In this document: piece after piece, positions 35,560 to 45,844 of the stretch
Position numbering within the stretch: position 1 is the first letter of the stretch
Layout of the letters: each line of letters begins with the position of its first letter
Origin: Uranotaenia lowii
Taxonomy: Eukaryota > Arthropoda > Insecta > Diptera > Culicidae
Assembly (NCBI RefSeq): GCF_029784155.1
Contig: NC_073692.1
Coordinates: 320,778,906-320,842,905 of the forward strand
Direction: 5' to 3'
Length of the DNA: 64,000 nucleotides
The notes under the pieces: model-generated
What the model was told of the DNA's origin: nothing
The model's database searches: none
Seen by the model: only the letters and a program-made list of their open reading frames with translations
Program-made: the position numbers and the translations under genes

Positions 35560-35845
35560 TCATGGGATCAGAGTTTTTTGTGAGGCTTAGAAGAACCTCA
35601 CAAAAAACTCTCTGCTTGCGCTTAGGTTCCGAAGCGCAGAGACTTATAAAGATCAGAGAATGTGGGTAAATCCCACGCGTAACTTGATTACGATGAGCGG
35701 CTGAACCGCTAAGACGATTACTATACTATACTATACGGCAGCTGAACTGCAAAACACGGCCACACTGTGTGCCTAGACGGTGATCTCAACGCCATCTCAT
35801 GGTGGCTAAACGTCTCTGAATGTTGCACTCTGATTGATCCCATGA
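35560..35845. mobile_element. Hairpin-rich 286-bp cassette with short inverted ends
   Basis: Ends: TCATGGGATCA(GAG) at 35560-35573 and CTCTGATTGATCCCATGA at 35828-35845. Inside are a perfect 15-bp stem (35571-35585 with 35596-35610) and then a series of small stems: GTGGG-taaat-CCCAC (35662-35676), AGCGG-ctgaa-CCGCT (35696-35710) and GCAG-ctgaa-CTGC (35738-35750), plus further short stems to 35815. It lies 8 bp inside the 3' LTR edge. It could be a MITE that displaced the polypurine tract, or a structured RNA segment of the retrotransposon. No ORF. Confidence 0.55.
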
Positions 35846-37392
35846 AACATTTAACTAAAATCGTGATAGCTTAATTAATCAAAAACTAGACGATTTAACA
35901 GGTTACAGATAAGAAGTTTGGCATTTAAACTAATCTACAAAAGATTTTAAGCAAGGCAATAGGAAAGGGAGTATTTAGTTCCCAAATCGTCAGGAGTCCA
36001 GAATAGAGGTTATCAACCGCGCCTCTAGATCGAGTTGCTTTTGATTATTTGTCCTGACGACCCCCAAACCGTACTTAATATTTGACTTGACCCAATGGAT
36101 AGTATTTAAGAGTGAGTTGAATTAAATTGCGTTGTTAAAGCTCGAATTCTTCATTATGTTTTCTTAGTAAGTGGGTTTTGTGTCCAAATTGAACAGATGT
36201 GCCATAGATGGGGTTTGTTCAGTAGTTCGTGGCCTTCAATCTTGGTTAGTGCTTATTTTAGCAGCATGTTGCTCGTCATCGTCAGTGATGGTACTGCGTG
36301 CATAGCGGGATAAACGAGTAGATGAGTGCCTTGGAAGTGCCACAGCCTACACTGAAGTCGATATGGCGGTAGCGGCCGTCATGATGTCTACCCCTCACAA
36401 CTTGCAGTGCAGTGCTGTATTCGATGTAATGTCGTTTACGGGATGTGCCTGCGTCGCTTCGCTTCTGTGGTGGTGACTTTGTTTCGCCGGTTCCTTTCCT
36501 AGGAGAGCGAAGTGACGGGTTCCTGGCTTGACGTGTTCGGGTTTTGTCGAAGTCGGTGTGCCGTTACATTCGGTATTTCATCACATTCAATGGTTCGTTG
36601 AATGCGTCTGCTGGCTGCATTTGTTGTTCGATGACGAATTTCCTCCGTAGTTTCTCTTCGGTGTTTTCATACCTCGTTCCGTTGATAGTCTGACGGGTTT
36701 TCGCTTTCGGTTGTTCGATGATTTCGGAGGCTCTTCATGATGCTGCCTAGAATTTACAACGATGACTTTTTCTCCGAAGAGCATGAGAGGCAAGGTTGAG
36801 TAGATGTCGGTCTGTCTGCCATCATGATTTCGTATTTAGGTGGCGTCTAAAGCTCGTGGTTGGCAACATGAAGTCTGCTTACATAGCTTGAATGTGTACC
36901 TGCTATTCGTTTTTGTGGTTGTTGGTGTCCTGACAATCGTTTCAATTGCAGCGACGTGGTGTGTAGCGCCTGGCTACGGTGACTCACCAGTTCTACTATC
37001 CCAAGCGCGATAACGCTGCTGTGAATGACAGGATTGCTTTCAGGACACTGAGCGGCGGCAATCCCACGCAAGGTTGCCGGCCCTCCCCAAATTCTGACGA
37101 ACTGCATGGCCGAGTTCTCAGAGTCCGTACAGCTGACGCTGGTCCCACGCAAGGCCGTTGTCTCCTTCATGAACGCCTATTCTTGGTACTCGTCGGTGCA
37201 CAAACAACGAATTAGCCTCAGCTGTGTTCCCTTGAGTTGTTCGACTGGGAGAATTCTTCATATTTAGTTCCGAGTTGTTGGGGCGAGGTTTCAAAGATGA
37301 TGTTGGTCCTTCAGCCTTCTCCATTTCGTGTTTTCTGCTCCAAATGAGCTTGTGGTCAGCTTGAATGCTTACATAGCTCTAAAAAATCGTTC
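35846..37392 (-). other. Long 3' non-coding part of the LTR element
   Basis: 1.55 kb between the pol stop and the hairpin cassette. Minus-strand frames of 68-107 codons (36587-36793, 36847-37170, 37118-37324) overlap each other and show no signal peptide, transmembrane segment or Cys pattern of an envelope protein. A short duplicated motif, 'tcccacgcaaggt/c', occurs near 37061 and 37144. No env is called. Confidence 0.5.
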
Positions 37393-40300
37393 TTAGTCCG
37401 CTTTGATATCCTTAGCGTGGTACTGACCACGTTTCCCGGATGACACATCTTCAAGAGTGTACAGGTTGGTACCAAGTACTGCTTTCACTATCGCTGGCAG
37501 GAATTTCGGATCTAGTTTACGATTTATGTGATCCACCTTAGACGACTGGGTAAAAGTTCTTCGCCATACCAGATCTCCTACGTTAAATATCACAGTTCTC
37601 TTTCGTAAATCATACCGCTCCTTCGACTTCGCATGGTTGTTTCGGATTCGTTTCATCACAAACTCCTGTATGCGCCTGATCGTGGATAAACGGATATCCA
37701 GAGCGATTTTTGGATCTTCGTCGGTGTTCAGACCTTCCTGAGTGTACAAATCGGTGTGCAGGATTAGTTCTCTTCCAAAATTTGCGACGTGCGGACTGGT
37801 TCCCGTTACTTCATGCTTGGCGCTGTTGATGGCTGCGCAAATTGCAGGCAGATGCTCGTCCCAGGTCCGATGATCCTCGTCTATCAACGATCGTATGCAG
37901 GTTACCAAGACTCGATTGACTCTCTCTGCGTTATTCACCATAGGACAATAATACGCCGTCAGCATGTGCTGTATGTTGTGCTTGCTCAAAAGAGATTTAA
38001 AGGCAGAGGAGATGAACTGTTTTCCGTTGTCTGAAAGGATTATTCTTGGACGTGAGAATTTCAGGAAGACTTGATTCTCGAGGAACTCCACCATCTTGCA
38101 AGAATCCGCTGATTTCATCGGATGAACGACGATATACTTGGTAACCCAATCCACCACGACAAGCATAACCGTGTTACCAGAACGTGAGCGTGTTAAAGGA
38201 CCGACAAAATCTATGGAGATTAGTTCCCATGGGGTGCGTGCTGGCTTCAGCTTCCCCATTTGAGGCATCATCTTGGAGTTTGCAGCTTTGCTACCTTTGC
38301 AAACATTGCACTGCTTGACGTACCGTGAAACCTCTTCTCTCATCTTCGGCCAGTAGAAGTGTACCTGAATTTTCTGCAAAGTCTTTTGAAATCCCAGATG
38401 CGCGGCTGAAGGTGCGTCGTGGAATTTCTGCATGATTTCTACACGATTTTCCTTGGGTACTGCTTTCTTCCAACGATGCGTAGTGTTCCCGGCGTCATCC
38501 TTGGAGGTACAATTCTTATACAACTCGTCCTGAATGATCTGAAAGTCGGCGAACTTGTTCGGCGTTTCTTTAACGTTCTGCTTCATTCTAGCATACCAGT
38601 CATCTGCATTTGAACCTTGAGTGAATGTTACTGGAGCCACAATCCTGGATAGCGTGTCTGGAACCACATTTACCGATCCCTTTCGGTAGCGAATCTCAAA
38701 ATCAAAAGCATTGAGTCGTAGCAGCCATCTGCACATCAGTGCTGTAGGATTCTTCATCGTTTTGAGGTAGCTGAGGGCAGAGTGGTCACAATACACGATG
38801 AAATGAACGCCTTCTACGTATCCTCTGAATTTCTCGATGGCTCTGATTACTGCCAAACACTCTCGCTGCGTCACCGAATATTTCCGCTCTGCTGTCGATA
38901 ATTTTTGTGAGAAGTAGCATATTGGATGCTCTTGACCATCAGTTTCTTGCGTAAGTACTGCTCCAATCGCTACATCACTCGCATCGCAAGCGATCGCGAA
39001 CTGCTTCGTGTAATCCGGTGGCGCAAGAATCGGCGTCGAAACCAAGGCTGATTTGAGTCGTAGAAATGCTTCTTCCGCTTCAACCGTCCACCGAAATTTG
39101 TGTTTTGTTTTGGTGAGTTCCGTGAGAGGCGTCGCTATCTCCGAGAAGTCAGCTACAAACCGACGATACCAGTTGCACATGCCGATGAAGCGCTGCACCT
39201 CTTTCCTGGTTGTTGGAATCGGGAAATTGACTACGCAGCTTGTTTTCTCCGGATCCACCATCCAGCCATCTTCGTTTAATACATATCCCAGGTATTTTAT
39301 TTCTTTCCTACAGAAACAGGATTTTTCAGCAGAAATTGTCAGATTAGCCGCACGAAGTCTTTTGGCCACTTCTTCAAGTAACTTTATATGCTCTTCAAAG
39401 GTCTCCGAACACACAATAATGTCGTCAAGGTAGTGGAAGACCTTTGGTTCCATATCCGCGAAGATGGTGACCATTACTCTCTCCAGTCCTTGGCTAGCGG
39501 TGCACAATCCGAACGGCACCACCTTAAACTGGAAGTGGCCGCGCTGAGGTACCGTAAAAGCCGTAAGTTGCCTTGAAGCTGTTTCCAGAGGTATTTGCCA
39601 AAATGCGTCCTTTAGATCAATCGATGAAATGAACTTGCAGCCGCTGAGGTTATTCATGATAGCTGCAATCTGCGGGATTGGATAACCTTCGTTGATCATA
39701 ATGGAATTTAGGTGGCGAGCATCTAGACATACTCTATACTGACCCGTTTTCTTTTTCACGGCTACCAGCGGGTTGTTCCACGGCGAAAAGCGAGCTTCTT
39801 CTATCACGTCCAGCTTTATCATTCGGTCTATTTCCTTGTTTACCTCGTCCAACACGTATTTCGACATCACATAGTAACGCTGCTTTTTCGGTTGCGCTTC
39901 CCCGATTTCAATGCGGTGTGTGTATAGATTCGTGCGACCCAGACGACCTTCCGTTGCTGTAGGGAAGTTTGCTACTGTTGCTTCTAGGATGACTGATTGT
40001 TCCGGCAACAACTGCTTCTGTTGATGTCTCTTGCTCGTTACGTTGCTGTCGAAGTTACTGTTGGCCTCCTCTTCATCGTTGCCCTGGACTTCACCTTGTA
40101 ATTTCATGCTACAACATATGGCCTTGACTCCGAATTCATTCCAAAAGTTCATCCCCAGAATCACGCAATCCGGCAGGGTCGGTAAAAGCAATACTGGGAT
40201 TACTCGGGTCTTTCCATTGTAAGCAATAGGTAGACGAACAAACGTTTGGAAATGATGCTCCGTTCCATCTGCAGTCTTAATTCCTCCAGCCAACGATCCT

Positions 40301-40677
40301 TTCCGCAATTTTAGCTGCTCCACTAGCTGTACACAGCTTCCTCCGAGAAGCGAGCAGTTCGCCCCGCTATCTAACAGACCAGTGATGCTTTTTCCCAGGA
40401 CTTCGATTACTGCATGCGGTCGATTGTCGTTGTTTAGATTGATGACTAAAGAGTTGATGTTGTTGAAATCCGGTATTTGGGAAGGATCATCAAAGCATGG
40501 CGAGGAATTCGGTCCCTCCGTTACTAGTTCCCCGCCGGGGCATTTCCCGAACGATGACGACAACTTGGGCAGCTCCTCAACGAAAAACCTTTTTGCCCAC
40601 ACCGATAGCAGAATAGTATCGCTTGTGGTTTGGAACAATCCATAAAGCGATGTCCCTCCTCGTCGCAATTCCAGCAA
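37393..40677 (-). CDS. pol: Pol polyprotein (protease, RT, RNase H, integrase)
   Basis: 1094 codons open. Domains in order: aspartic protease with LLDSGA (DSG at 103-105); reverse transcriptase with 'SSIDLKDAFWQIPL' (about 351-364) and YLDD at 416-419; RNase H with catalytic D565, E606 and D631; integrase with an HHCC zinc finger (H753, H760, C790, C793) and a DD35E core (D823, D883, E918); then a C-terminal GPY/F-like module ('KLDPKFLPAIVKAV'). PR-RT-RH-IN order defines a Ty3/gypsy-type Pol. All catalytic residues are present, so the enzyme could be active. It overlaps the gag frame by 154 nt in the -1 frame, so it is probably made as Gag-Pol by -1 frameshifting; the first Met is unlikely to be the real start. 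I do not assign a clade. Confidence 0.95.
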   Translation of the reverse strand: MLELRRGGTSLYGLFQTTSDTILLSVWAKRFFVEELPKLSSSFGKCPGGELVTEGPNSSPCFDDPSQIPDFNNINSLVINLNNDNRPHAVIEVLGKSITGLLDSGANCSLLGGSCVQLVEQLKLRKGSLAGGIKTADGTEHHFQTFVRLPIAYNGKTRVIPVLLLPTLPDCVILGMNFWNEFGVKAICCSMKLQGEVQGNDEEEANSNFDSNVTSKRHQQKQLLPEQSVILEATVANFPTATEGRLGRTNLYTHRIEIGEAQPKKQRYYVMSKYVLDEVNKEIDRMIKLDVIEEARFSPWNNPLVAVKKKTGQYRVCLDARHLNSIMINEGYPIPQIAAIMNNLSGCKFISSIDLKDAFWQIPLETASRQLTAFTVPQRGHFQFKVVPFGLCTASQGLERVMVTIFADMEPKVFHYLDDIIVCSETFEEHIKLLEEVAKRLRAANLTISAEKSCFCRKEIKYLGYVLNEDGWMVDPEKTSCVVNFPIPTTRKEVQRFIGMCNWYRRFVADFSEIATPLTELTKTKHKFRWTVEAEEAFLRLKSALVSTPILAPPDYTKQFAIACDASDVAIGAVLTQETDGQEHPICYFSQKLSTAERKYSVTQRECLAVIRAIEKFRGYVEGVHFIVYCDHSALSYLKTMKNPTALMCRWLLRLNAFDFEIRYRKGSVNVVPDTLSRIVAPVTFTQGSNADDWYARMKQNVKETPNKFADFQIIQDELYKNCTSKDDAGNTTHRWKKAVPKENRVEIMQKFHDAPSAAHLGFQKTLQKIQVHFYWPKMREEVSRYVKQCNVCKGSKAANSKMMPQMGKLKPARTPWELISIDFVGPLTRSRSGNTVMLVVVDWVTKYIVVHPMKSADSCKMVEFLENQVFLKFSRPRIILSDNGKQFISSAFKSLLSKHNIQHMLTAYYCPMVNNAERVNRVLVTCIRSLIDEDHRTWDEHLPAICAAINSAKHEVTGTSPHVANFGRELILHTDLYTQEGLNTDEDPKIALDIRLSTIRRIQEFVMKRIRNNHAKSKERYDLRKRTVIFNVGDLVWRRTFTQSSKVDHINRKLDPKFLPAIVKAVLGTNLYTLEDVSSGKRGQYHAKDIKAD

Positions 40678-42617
40678 ATCATTGGTGGTCGAGTGTTTAC
40701 GCTCGTTGGTTCTGGTTGCTCCTGACCGGACACGGCCGGTCGCGATTGATTTTCCCGCGTGTTTGTAGTGTTTTGCTCCCTGCGTTCAAATCTCACCCTC
40801 AATGCGTCGACCTGATGAATCAGTTCCTCCAAACGATCTTCCACCTTGTTGCTACTGTTGATCACCGACGATTCACCGTATGAACTCACTGCTTCTTCAT
40901 TTCTGCGACTGTTCATTTCTTCTAGCACATTGACTCTTCCGTAGCGCTGATTCATCGGAGCACTGCGATTAGCGCGTTGTACTGGCACTGGCGTAGCGAG
41001 CGATGGTTCTAACAGCGATGCTGCCGGAAGTAGCATTCGCCGCTGCAGCTGTTGGAGCTTTCTGAGCTCGTCGAATTCCTTACATGCTTCTACCAGTTGT
41101 TCAACCGAAGCTGCTTGCTGTGCTGCTGCTACCGGAGCGTACGTAGAATTCATGTTCTTTTTTATTATAAACAATTTCTCTCTATCCGTTGCGGGAGGAA
41201 TTGCATAGCTGAACAGTGTAGAAATGTCTGCGAAGAAGTCACTAAAAGTTTCTTGCTCCCCTTGGAGCCGATGATATGCCTCAGCCCTCAAAATGTATGC
41301 GTAGCTGCTTGGTAGGAACTCTCCCCGGATTAACCGCTTGAAATCACCCCAGGATCTCAAATCGCCTCTCAAGAATGCTCTCGCGTACCACTTTAAAGCA
41401 TCACCTTTCAATAAGTGCTTGATGTTCTGCAACAAAACTTGCTCCGGAACCTCTTCTGACAATGCGAACACCTCCACGCTTTGAATAAATTCGTTCAACG
41501 ACGCGCCATCCCTCTCACCTTTGTAGAAAATCTGCCAATTGTGAATCGCCTTGCTCGAAGAACGTCGGTCTTCCCAGCGCCGTTGTTGGTTTGCTTCCTG
41601 TTCACGTCGCATATATCGCTCCAGTAATTCATCTCTTAAACGGCTGTACTCATTCCTCGCAAATGACTCTCCCGCTTCTCTTGAAGCGTACGGTGGCGGA
41701 GCAGAGTCGTCTTCCTGAAACCCAAGCTTCTCGCTGCTTCTAGCTGCACGATGACGACTAAACTGTTGTGGCTGTGACCCAAAATTACGTTCTTCAGCGC
41801 CGCGCAGGTATGATGCTGCCTGCTGCGATTCGTGCACGTTGCGCTCTCGGTCTGAAAGCAGTTGCCTCTGCAGATGTCTCCTCGAAACTGGTTCTTCAAC
41901 TGCGGCAACTCCGCTCACCCATGGTGAATTCCCTAAGTACGTGCTTTCGCGTCCTGAACTGAATGAGTTGGCCTCCGACTGCGATGCACTGCGAGCTGGC
42001 TGCTCCTTTCCGATGTCGACTAGCTGATTCGAGCTGGCTGCGATCCTGTCCCTCGAAGCTTTTGGAATGGTTCCTGTTCTGCTCGACTCGGCTCGGGATG
42101 CGCTCAGTTCCACTGCTGCTGCACCATAATCCTCACTAGCACTTAGCACTTGTCCACTTACTTTCTTTCGCGGATTATTTAACACGTCTTCAATGTCCTC
42201 TAATGAACATTGAACCAGAAGAGTGAGAGTTTTATACATGTCTTCTAGCTTTGATGTTGGTTCAACTATCGCTAGACGATCCCGATAATGAATCAGACGC
42301 GAAATGGCTTGACGCATAAACTGATAATCGGCTGCTTTGTAGGCCGTTTTTAATTGATCAAGCAAAGTATGTACGCGTTCTTGACAGACACGAATATTTT
42401 GCTCCGCATCCATTATGTGCGAAGAATTGTCGTAAATTTTATTGCTTCTTATATCTTCTAGCATAATTTGCCGAAGTTTCAACGCTTTCGCTCTTCTAGG
42501 AAGAGAGCTTAAATTTGCTACGTGACGTAGCGCCAACTCATAACTCACCTCGTCTTCAGAAAGACAAGCTGGATCCATATCCATTTTGAAAAAAGGGTCT
42601 AATAATCTTAAATACAA
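40524..42617 (-). CDS. gag: Gag polyprotein
   Basis: 697 codons. The centre (about residues 350-500: 'WQIFYKGERDGASLNEFIQS' through 'FFADISTLFSYAIPP') has the capsid-type retrotransposon Gag pattern that assembles the particle. The C-terminus carries a CCHC zinc knuckle, CX2CX4HX4C ('CWNCDEEGHRFMDC'). A second CX2C unit ('CYRCGQKGFSLRSC') has Phe in place of the zinc-binding His, so that knuckle may be non-canonical or mutated. The N-terminal 300 residues are charged and low in recognisable domains, making Gag long for a Ty3-type element. The start may be the Met at codon 1 or at the nearby 'MDMDP'. It lies about 100 nt downstream of the PBS, as expected. Confidence 0.9.
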   Translation of the reverse strand: MYLRLLDPFFKMDMDPACLSEDEVSYELALRHVANLSSLPRRAKALKLRQIMLEDIRSNKIYDNSSHIMDAEQNIRVCQERVHTLLDQLKTAYKAADYQFMRQAISRLIHYRDRLAIVEPTSKLEDMYKTLTLLVQCSLEDIEDVLNNPRKKVSGQVLSASEDYGAAAVELSASRAESSRTGTIPKASRDRIAASSNQLVDIGKEQPARSASQSEANSFSSGRESTYLGNSPWVSGVAAVEEPVSRRHLQRQLLSDRERNVHESQQAASYLRGAEERNFGSQPQQFSRHRAARSSEKLGFQEDDSAPPPYASREAGESFARNEYSRLRDELLERYMRREQEANQQRRWEDRRSSSKAIHNWQIFYKGERDGASLNEFIQSVEVFALSEEVPEQVLLQNIKHLLKGDALKWYARAFLRGDLRSWGDFKRLIRGEFLPSSYAYILRAEAYHRLQGEQETFSDFFADISTLFSYAIPPATDREKLFIIKKNMNSTYAPVAAAQQAASVEQLVEACKEFDELRKLQQLQRRMLLPAASLLEPSLATPVPVQRANRSAPMNQRYGRVNVLEEMNSRRNEEAVSSYGESSVINSSNKVEDRLEELIHQVDALRVRFERREQNTTNTRENQSRPAVSGQEQPEPTSVNTRPPMICWNCDEEGHRFMDCSKPQAILFCYRCGQKGFSLRSCPSCRHRSGNAPAGN

Positions 42618-42710
42618 ATTGCCAAACTTTTAAACTTCAAAATATGCTGCATAAACTAAACAGCAACATAAAAATACCACAAAAACAATCAAAAATGTGG
42701 GTTAATTGTA

Positions 42711-42721
42711 GTTGGGCGCCA
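42711..42721 (-). promoter_or_regulatory. Primer binding site for tRNA-Lys
   Basis: On the coding strand TGGCGCCCAAC follows the 5' LTR end (…CGAACA) after one T. It is complementary to the last 11 nt of tRNA-Lys (GTTGGGCGCCA). Beyond 11 nt it diverges from the tRNA, unlike the 65-nt copy at 33936-34000. Confidence 0.92.
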
Positions 42722-42722
42722 A

Positions 42723-44274
42723 TGTTCGAGGTTTTTTCTTTATATGAACGGGCGTGGGAGTGCATACGGTAAAGCTCCTCATCACCAAATATGCCACAAC
42801 TAATAAAATTTATGTTTTCATGATTGCATGTATTCAATAAAACGCTTTACTCACTCTGACTTTACTTCCGGCGCGGCATGCACATGCACTACTGGTAGCT
42901 GCTCGCCCATCGACTCGAGTGCCCACTGCCATCAAATTGCTGACTTGCCCAAAAGTGCTGATCCAGCAACACAGGATTCCGCTAGCGATGCAGTACGGAT
43001 CGAGATGGTTGCCTTCTCGCCTCTCTTGCCTTGCGAGAGTGGTGTCGCGATCATTTGGTGGGTACTTCCCCTGTGATCGATGAACCAAAGCTGGCCTGAT
43101 GTCGTGACCGGATCCAATTTTGCTGCTACGGTCGCCCGCAGGCCTCCGAGGAGCCCCAGCAAAGTCCGCTTCTGTGATGACTTCTTGTGACGGCTTGCGA
43201 AGCGTGGTTGTTGTTGTTGCTGATGCCAGGTTGGCCGGTTTGTAGTCACCGGACCACGGAACTCTGCTTCTGCGATACCCGCTGGCGACCAGGATGCGGA
43301 TCGCCTGATCGGACCAGGCCCAGATGGCCGTTATTGTTACTGCTGCCCGGTTGGCAGACTGGTTATCACCAGACGATGGAACCTTGCTGCTGCGATGCTT
43401 GTTGACGACCCGGATGTGGATCGCTTGTCGGACCAAGCCCAGATGGCTGTTATTGTTGCTGCTGCCCGGTTGGCAGACTTGTCATCACCAGACGACGGAA
43501 CCTGGCTGCTGCGATGCCCGTGGACGACCCGGATGCGGATCGCTTGATCGCACCCGGCGCAGGTGACTGGCGAACAGTGAGGCGCACCGACGTGAGTTGA
43601 CGTGGCGTGGCTACGGCTTGGCTGCTGGGGACTAAAGAGGGGAAACAAAAAACAAAGAAAAGCCCCGATATTGGGGCTGTTATGCTATGGGTCTTCCCTA
43701 ATGCCAATGCGATGTAGTGCGCTCCGACTGACTGGCTCTGCCCGTTGGTCTTCGGCAATCAGCCCGCTCAAAGTTTTTTGCAGCTTTGAAAGGAGCGCTG
43801 TGTCTGAGCCTCCAAGGCCTTCCCCGCAGCGTTTTCCGAACCGTTTTGATGGGCGGGACAACCAGCAGCCGCCAGAACCGTTGAATTCTTGCTCGGTGCA
43901 ATCCGGAATCGGCACCGGAGAATGTCGACTATCGTGGTGATGTCCGGATCCTGCTGATCGTCCTCCGCCTTCCGGTTACGGTCGAACCGACGCTTTTCAC
44001 CAACGCGCTCAATAAGAAAAGTGTCCGCGCGCTTTTTCCTTCAAACACCACGTCAGCAATTTTCCGTATTTTTTTTCTTTTCTTTTCGACACTCCGAAAA
44101 ATGATTTCTTCGTTTTTAGTTTTTTTTTTTTTTTGACATTTACACCGTACGAGGGGTGTTCCAGAGTGATGTGAAAAGTTCCACACTGAGAGAACTTCAG
44201 CATATGTTTTTTCTAATTCTGTGCTACTTGTGTGCGCAAAATACGTTACTGAATACATGACTAATAAATACAAC
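42723..44274 (-). repeat. LTR copy C (5' LTR of the coding element)
   Basis: 1552 bp, minus sense. It is near-identical to A and B but keeps 14 bp (43296-43309) missing from both. That 14-bp form agrees with the neighbouring tandem units ('ggatgcggatcgc'), so the deletion in A and B is the derived state. Its outer end stops at 'aaatacaac' and lacks the terminal TGTTACA. This is explained by a 9-bp deletion between ACAAC repeats spanning the LTR end and the presumed ACGT target duplication. Confidence 0.9.
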
Positions 44275-44400
44275 GTTAGAGTATTTTTTCTGTTAAAATC
44301 TCTTATAGCTTTTGTGAAAATAATGTTATAATAAAAGTAGTTAAAATAGCCGATTTCCAAAACAGGCTGGCTAAATGTGCATATTTATGATTTTAGCTGT
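44275..44400 (+). repeat. Right half of the dispersed repeat that received the LTR composite
   Basis: 'gttagagtattttttctg' + 'ttaaaatc' and later 'ggctaaatgtgcatatttatg' match 4383-4500 and continue the segment broken at 32390. Confidence 0.75.
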
Positions 44401-45844
44401 ATTTCATTTACACTTGCGATATTTTGATATAATAATTGAAAACGGTAGAAACGAAATTTTAGACATCACACTGTAATTCATTGATTATGAACTTTCTTCT
44501 CTCTATTACCTAGATCTTTAACTATAACTTACGATACGAATTAGTATGATGGTATCCAATAGTCACATACCTGTAAAAAGAAAAGAAGAACATAATTAAT
44601 TTGTAAGTTATGAACTGCAGGTTCAGGTAATAAATCAATCCCTTGCCCGAAAATATAGACTGTCAATTAAACATTATTACGATTCTGCTGCGATAGGCTC
44701 AGCTAATTTGAAAATATCTACGCAAGCATACGTATGAGGTGCCGATCAATCAAATCTGGGTTATTAAATCTTGGCTTACTTTCAGGAACTACCAATTACG
44801 CATTCCGTCCGATGGACGGACTGAATGCTTGTTATAAGTATAACTCTCGTAAGATCTCCAAGACGCGCATTCCTCACGGGGGAGTAGCGAGAAAAGGATG
44901 GCCGAGGATGGCGCTGAGCTTCTCGCGGCTCGGTACGCTGCGTTGTTGGCCTCCTCTATGATGAGTTAGCGCTGCTGATATTTGATATGCTCGCTGCTTT
45001 TACATACAAATATTCAATCGCAACGTGCTACAACGCGTTACATCAGAGGCCGTTCGATATGACCAAGCAGCAGCGCCGCTCTACGACGGAGAAGGAATGT
45101 ATTTGGAGTTGTTGTTTATATCGGCACCAAGTGGAGGAGGCATGGCGGGGTGTTGTTGTGATTTGGTGCCATCAACCTCATCATCCAACGACCGACAACA
45201 ACTCCCCCAGTAGTGGTCAATATCTCTTGGGGCCTCTGGCTTTCAATCGGACGTCAAACAAGTATAGGCTCGGATGAGGACGGGGGCGAACTGATGCGTA
45301 TTAGTGATATATTTATGTACCGATGTATCAGAAGAGAAGCGTCGCCGTCGCGTCGTCACGCGGACAAGCCACTTCAATCCGCGCTAATCCGCGCGTAAGT
45401 TTAGCGGGGTGGAGCCTGATAGACAGGGAGGAAGAAATTTTATACTTTGACTTTATTGACCCACTGGCCTGTTGGCCTAGCCATGCCATGCTGTTCGGCA
45501 TGGCCTGGTCCGGGCAAGTCGGTTGGCGACGAGGAGTCGCGCGCGATCGATTGAGATGATCGTTAAGAGTCGCTACAAATATTACAACTCTTGTGAATCG
45601 GACGCCACCGCGCTCCACGCATCGAACAACTGCCGGGTCGTCATATGCGTAGTAAGCCGGATGGTTGATGACTCAACTTGACTTACTTACTTATCACATC
45701 GCGACGACATGATGTGAAGGCAAAGTCGGTGGCATTAGAGAAGTGCTTAGCCTGTAATTTTTATCATAATAATTTTACTAGTTTCATCCGGTTACAATTT
45801 CAGGCATTTTTTATATTTATGGTTAGAGGCCGACTTGATGTAGG
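44401..45844. other. Unique stretch, locally GC-rich, no supported gene
   Basis: 44730-45640 is GC- and CpG-richer than most of the window and has several overlapping open frames on both strands (60-96 codons). None shows a domain, and long overlapping frames are expected from this composition. It could be a promoter or 5' exon region of a host gene; the sequence does not decide this. Confidence 0.4.

Larger units (their letters stand above)
32391..44274 (-). mobile_element. Ty3/gypsy-type LTR retrotransposon fused to an extra inverted LTR through a tRNA copy
   Basis: Order on the plus strand: inverted LTR A (32391-33934, plus sense), tRNA-Lys copy (33936-34000), 6-nt filler, LTR B (34007-35551), internal region with pol and gag on the minus strand, PBS (42711-42721), LTR C (42723-44274). 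B is the 3' LTR and C the 5' LTR of the coding element. The domain order PR-RT-RH-IN identifies a Ty3/gypsy-type element. Both ORFs are intact and the three LTRs are almost identical, so the insertion is young. The flanks of the whole block match one continuous paralogous repeat at 4.3 kb, indicating a single insertion. No env-like ORF is recognised. Confidence 0.85.

Noticed and set aside
35846..37392. An env gene of the LTR element
   Set aside because: Only short overlapping frames; no signal peptide, transmembrane segment or cysteine pattern.
44734..45618. Cluster of 60-96-codon ORFs on both strands
   Set aside because: Mutually overlapping, no motif, no splice structure that can be defended.
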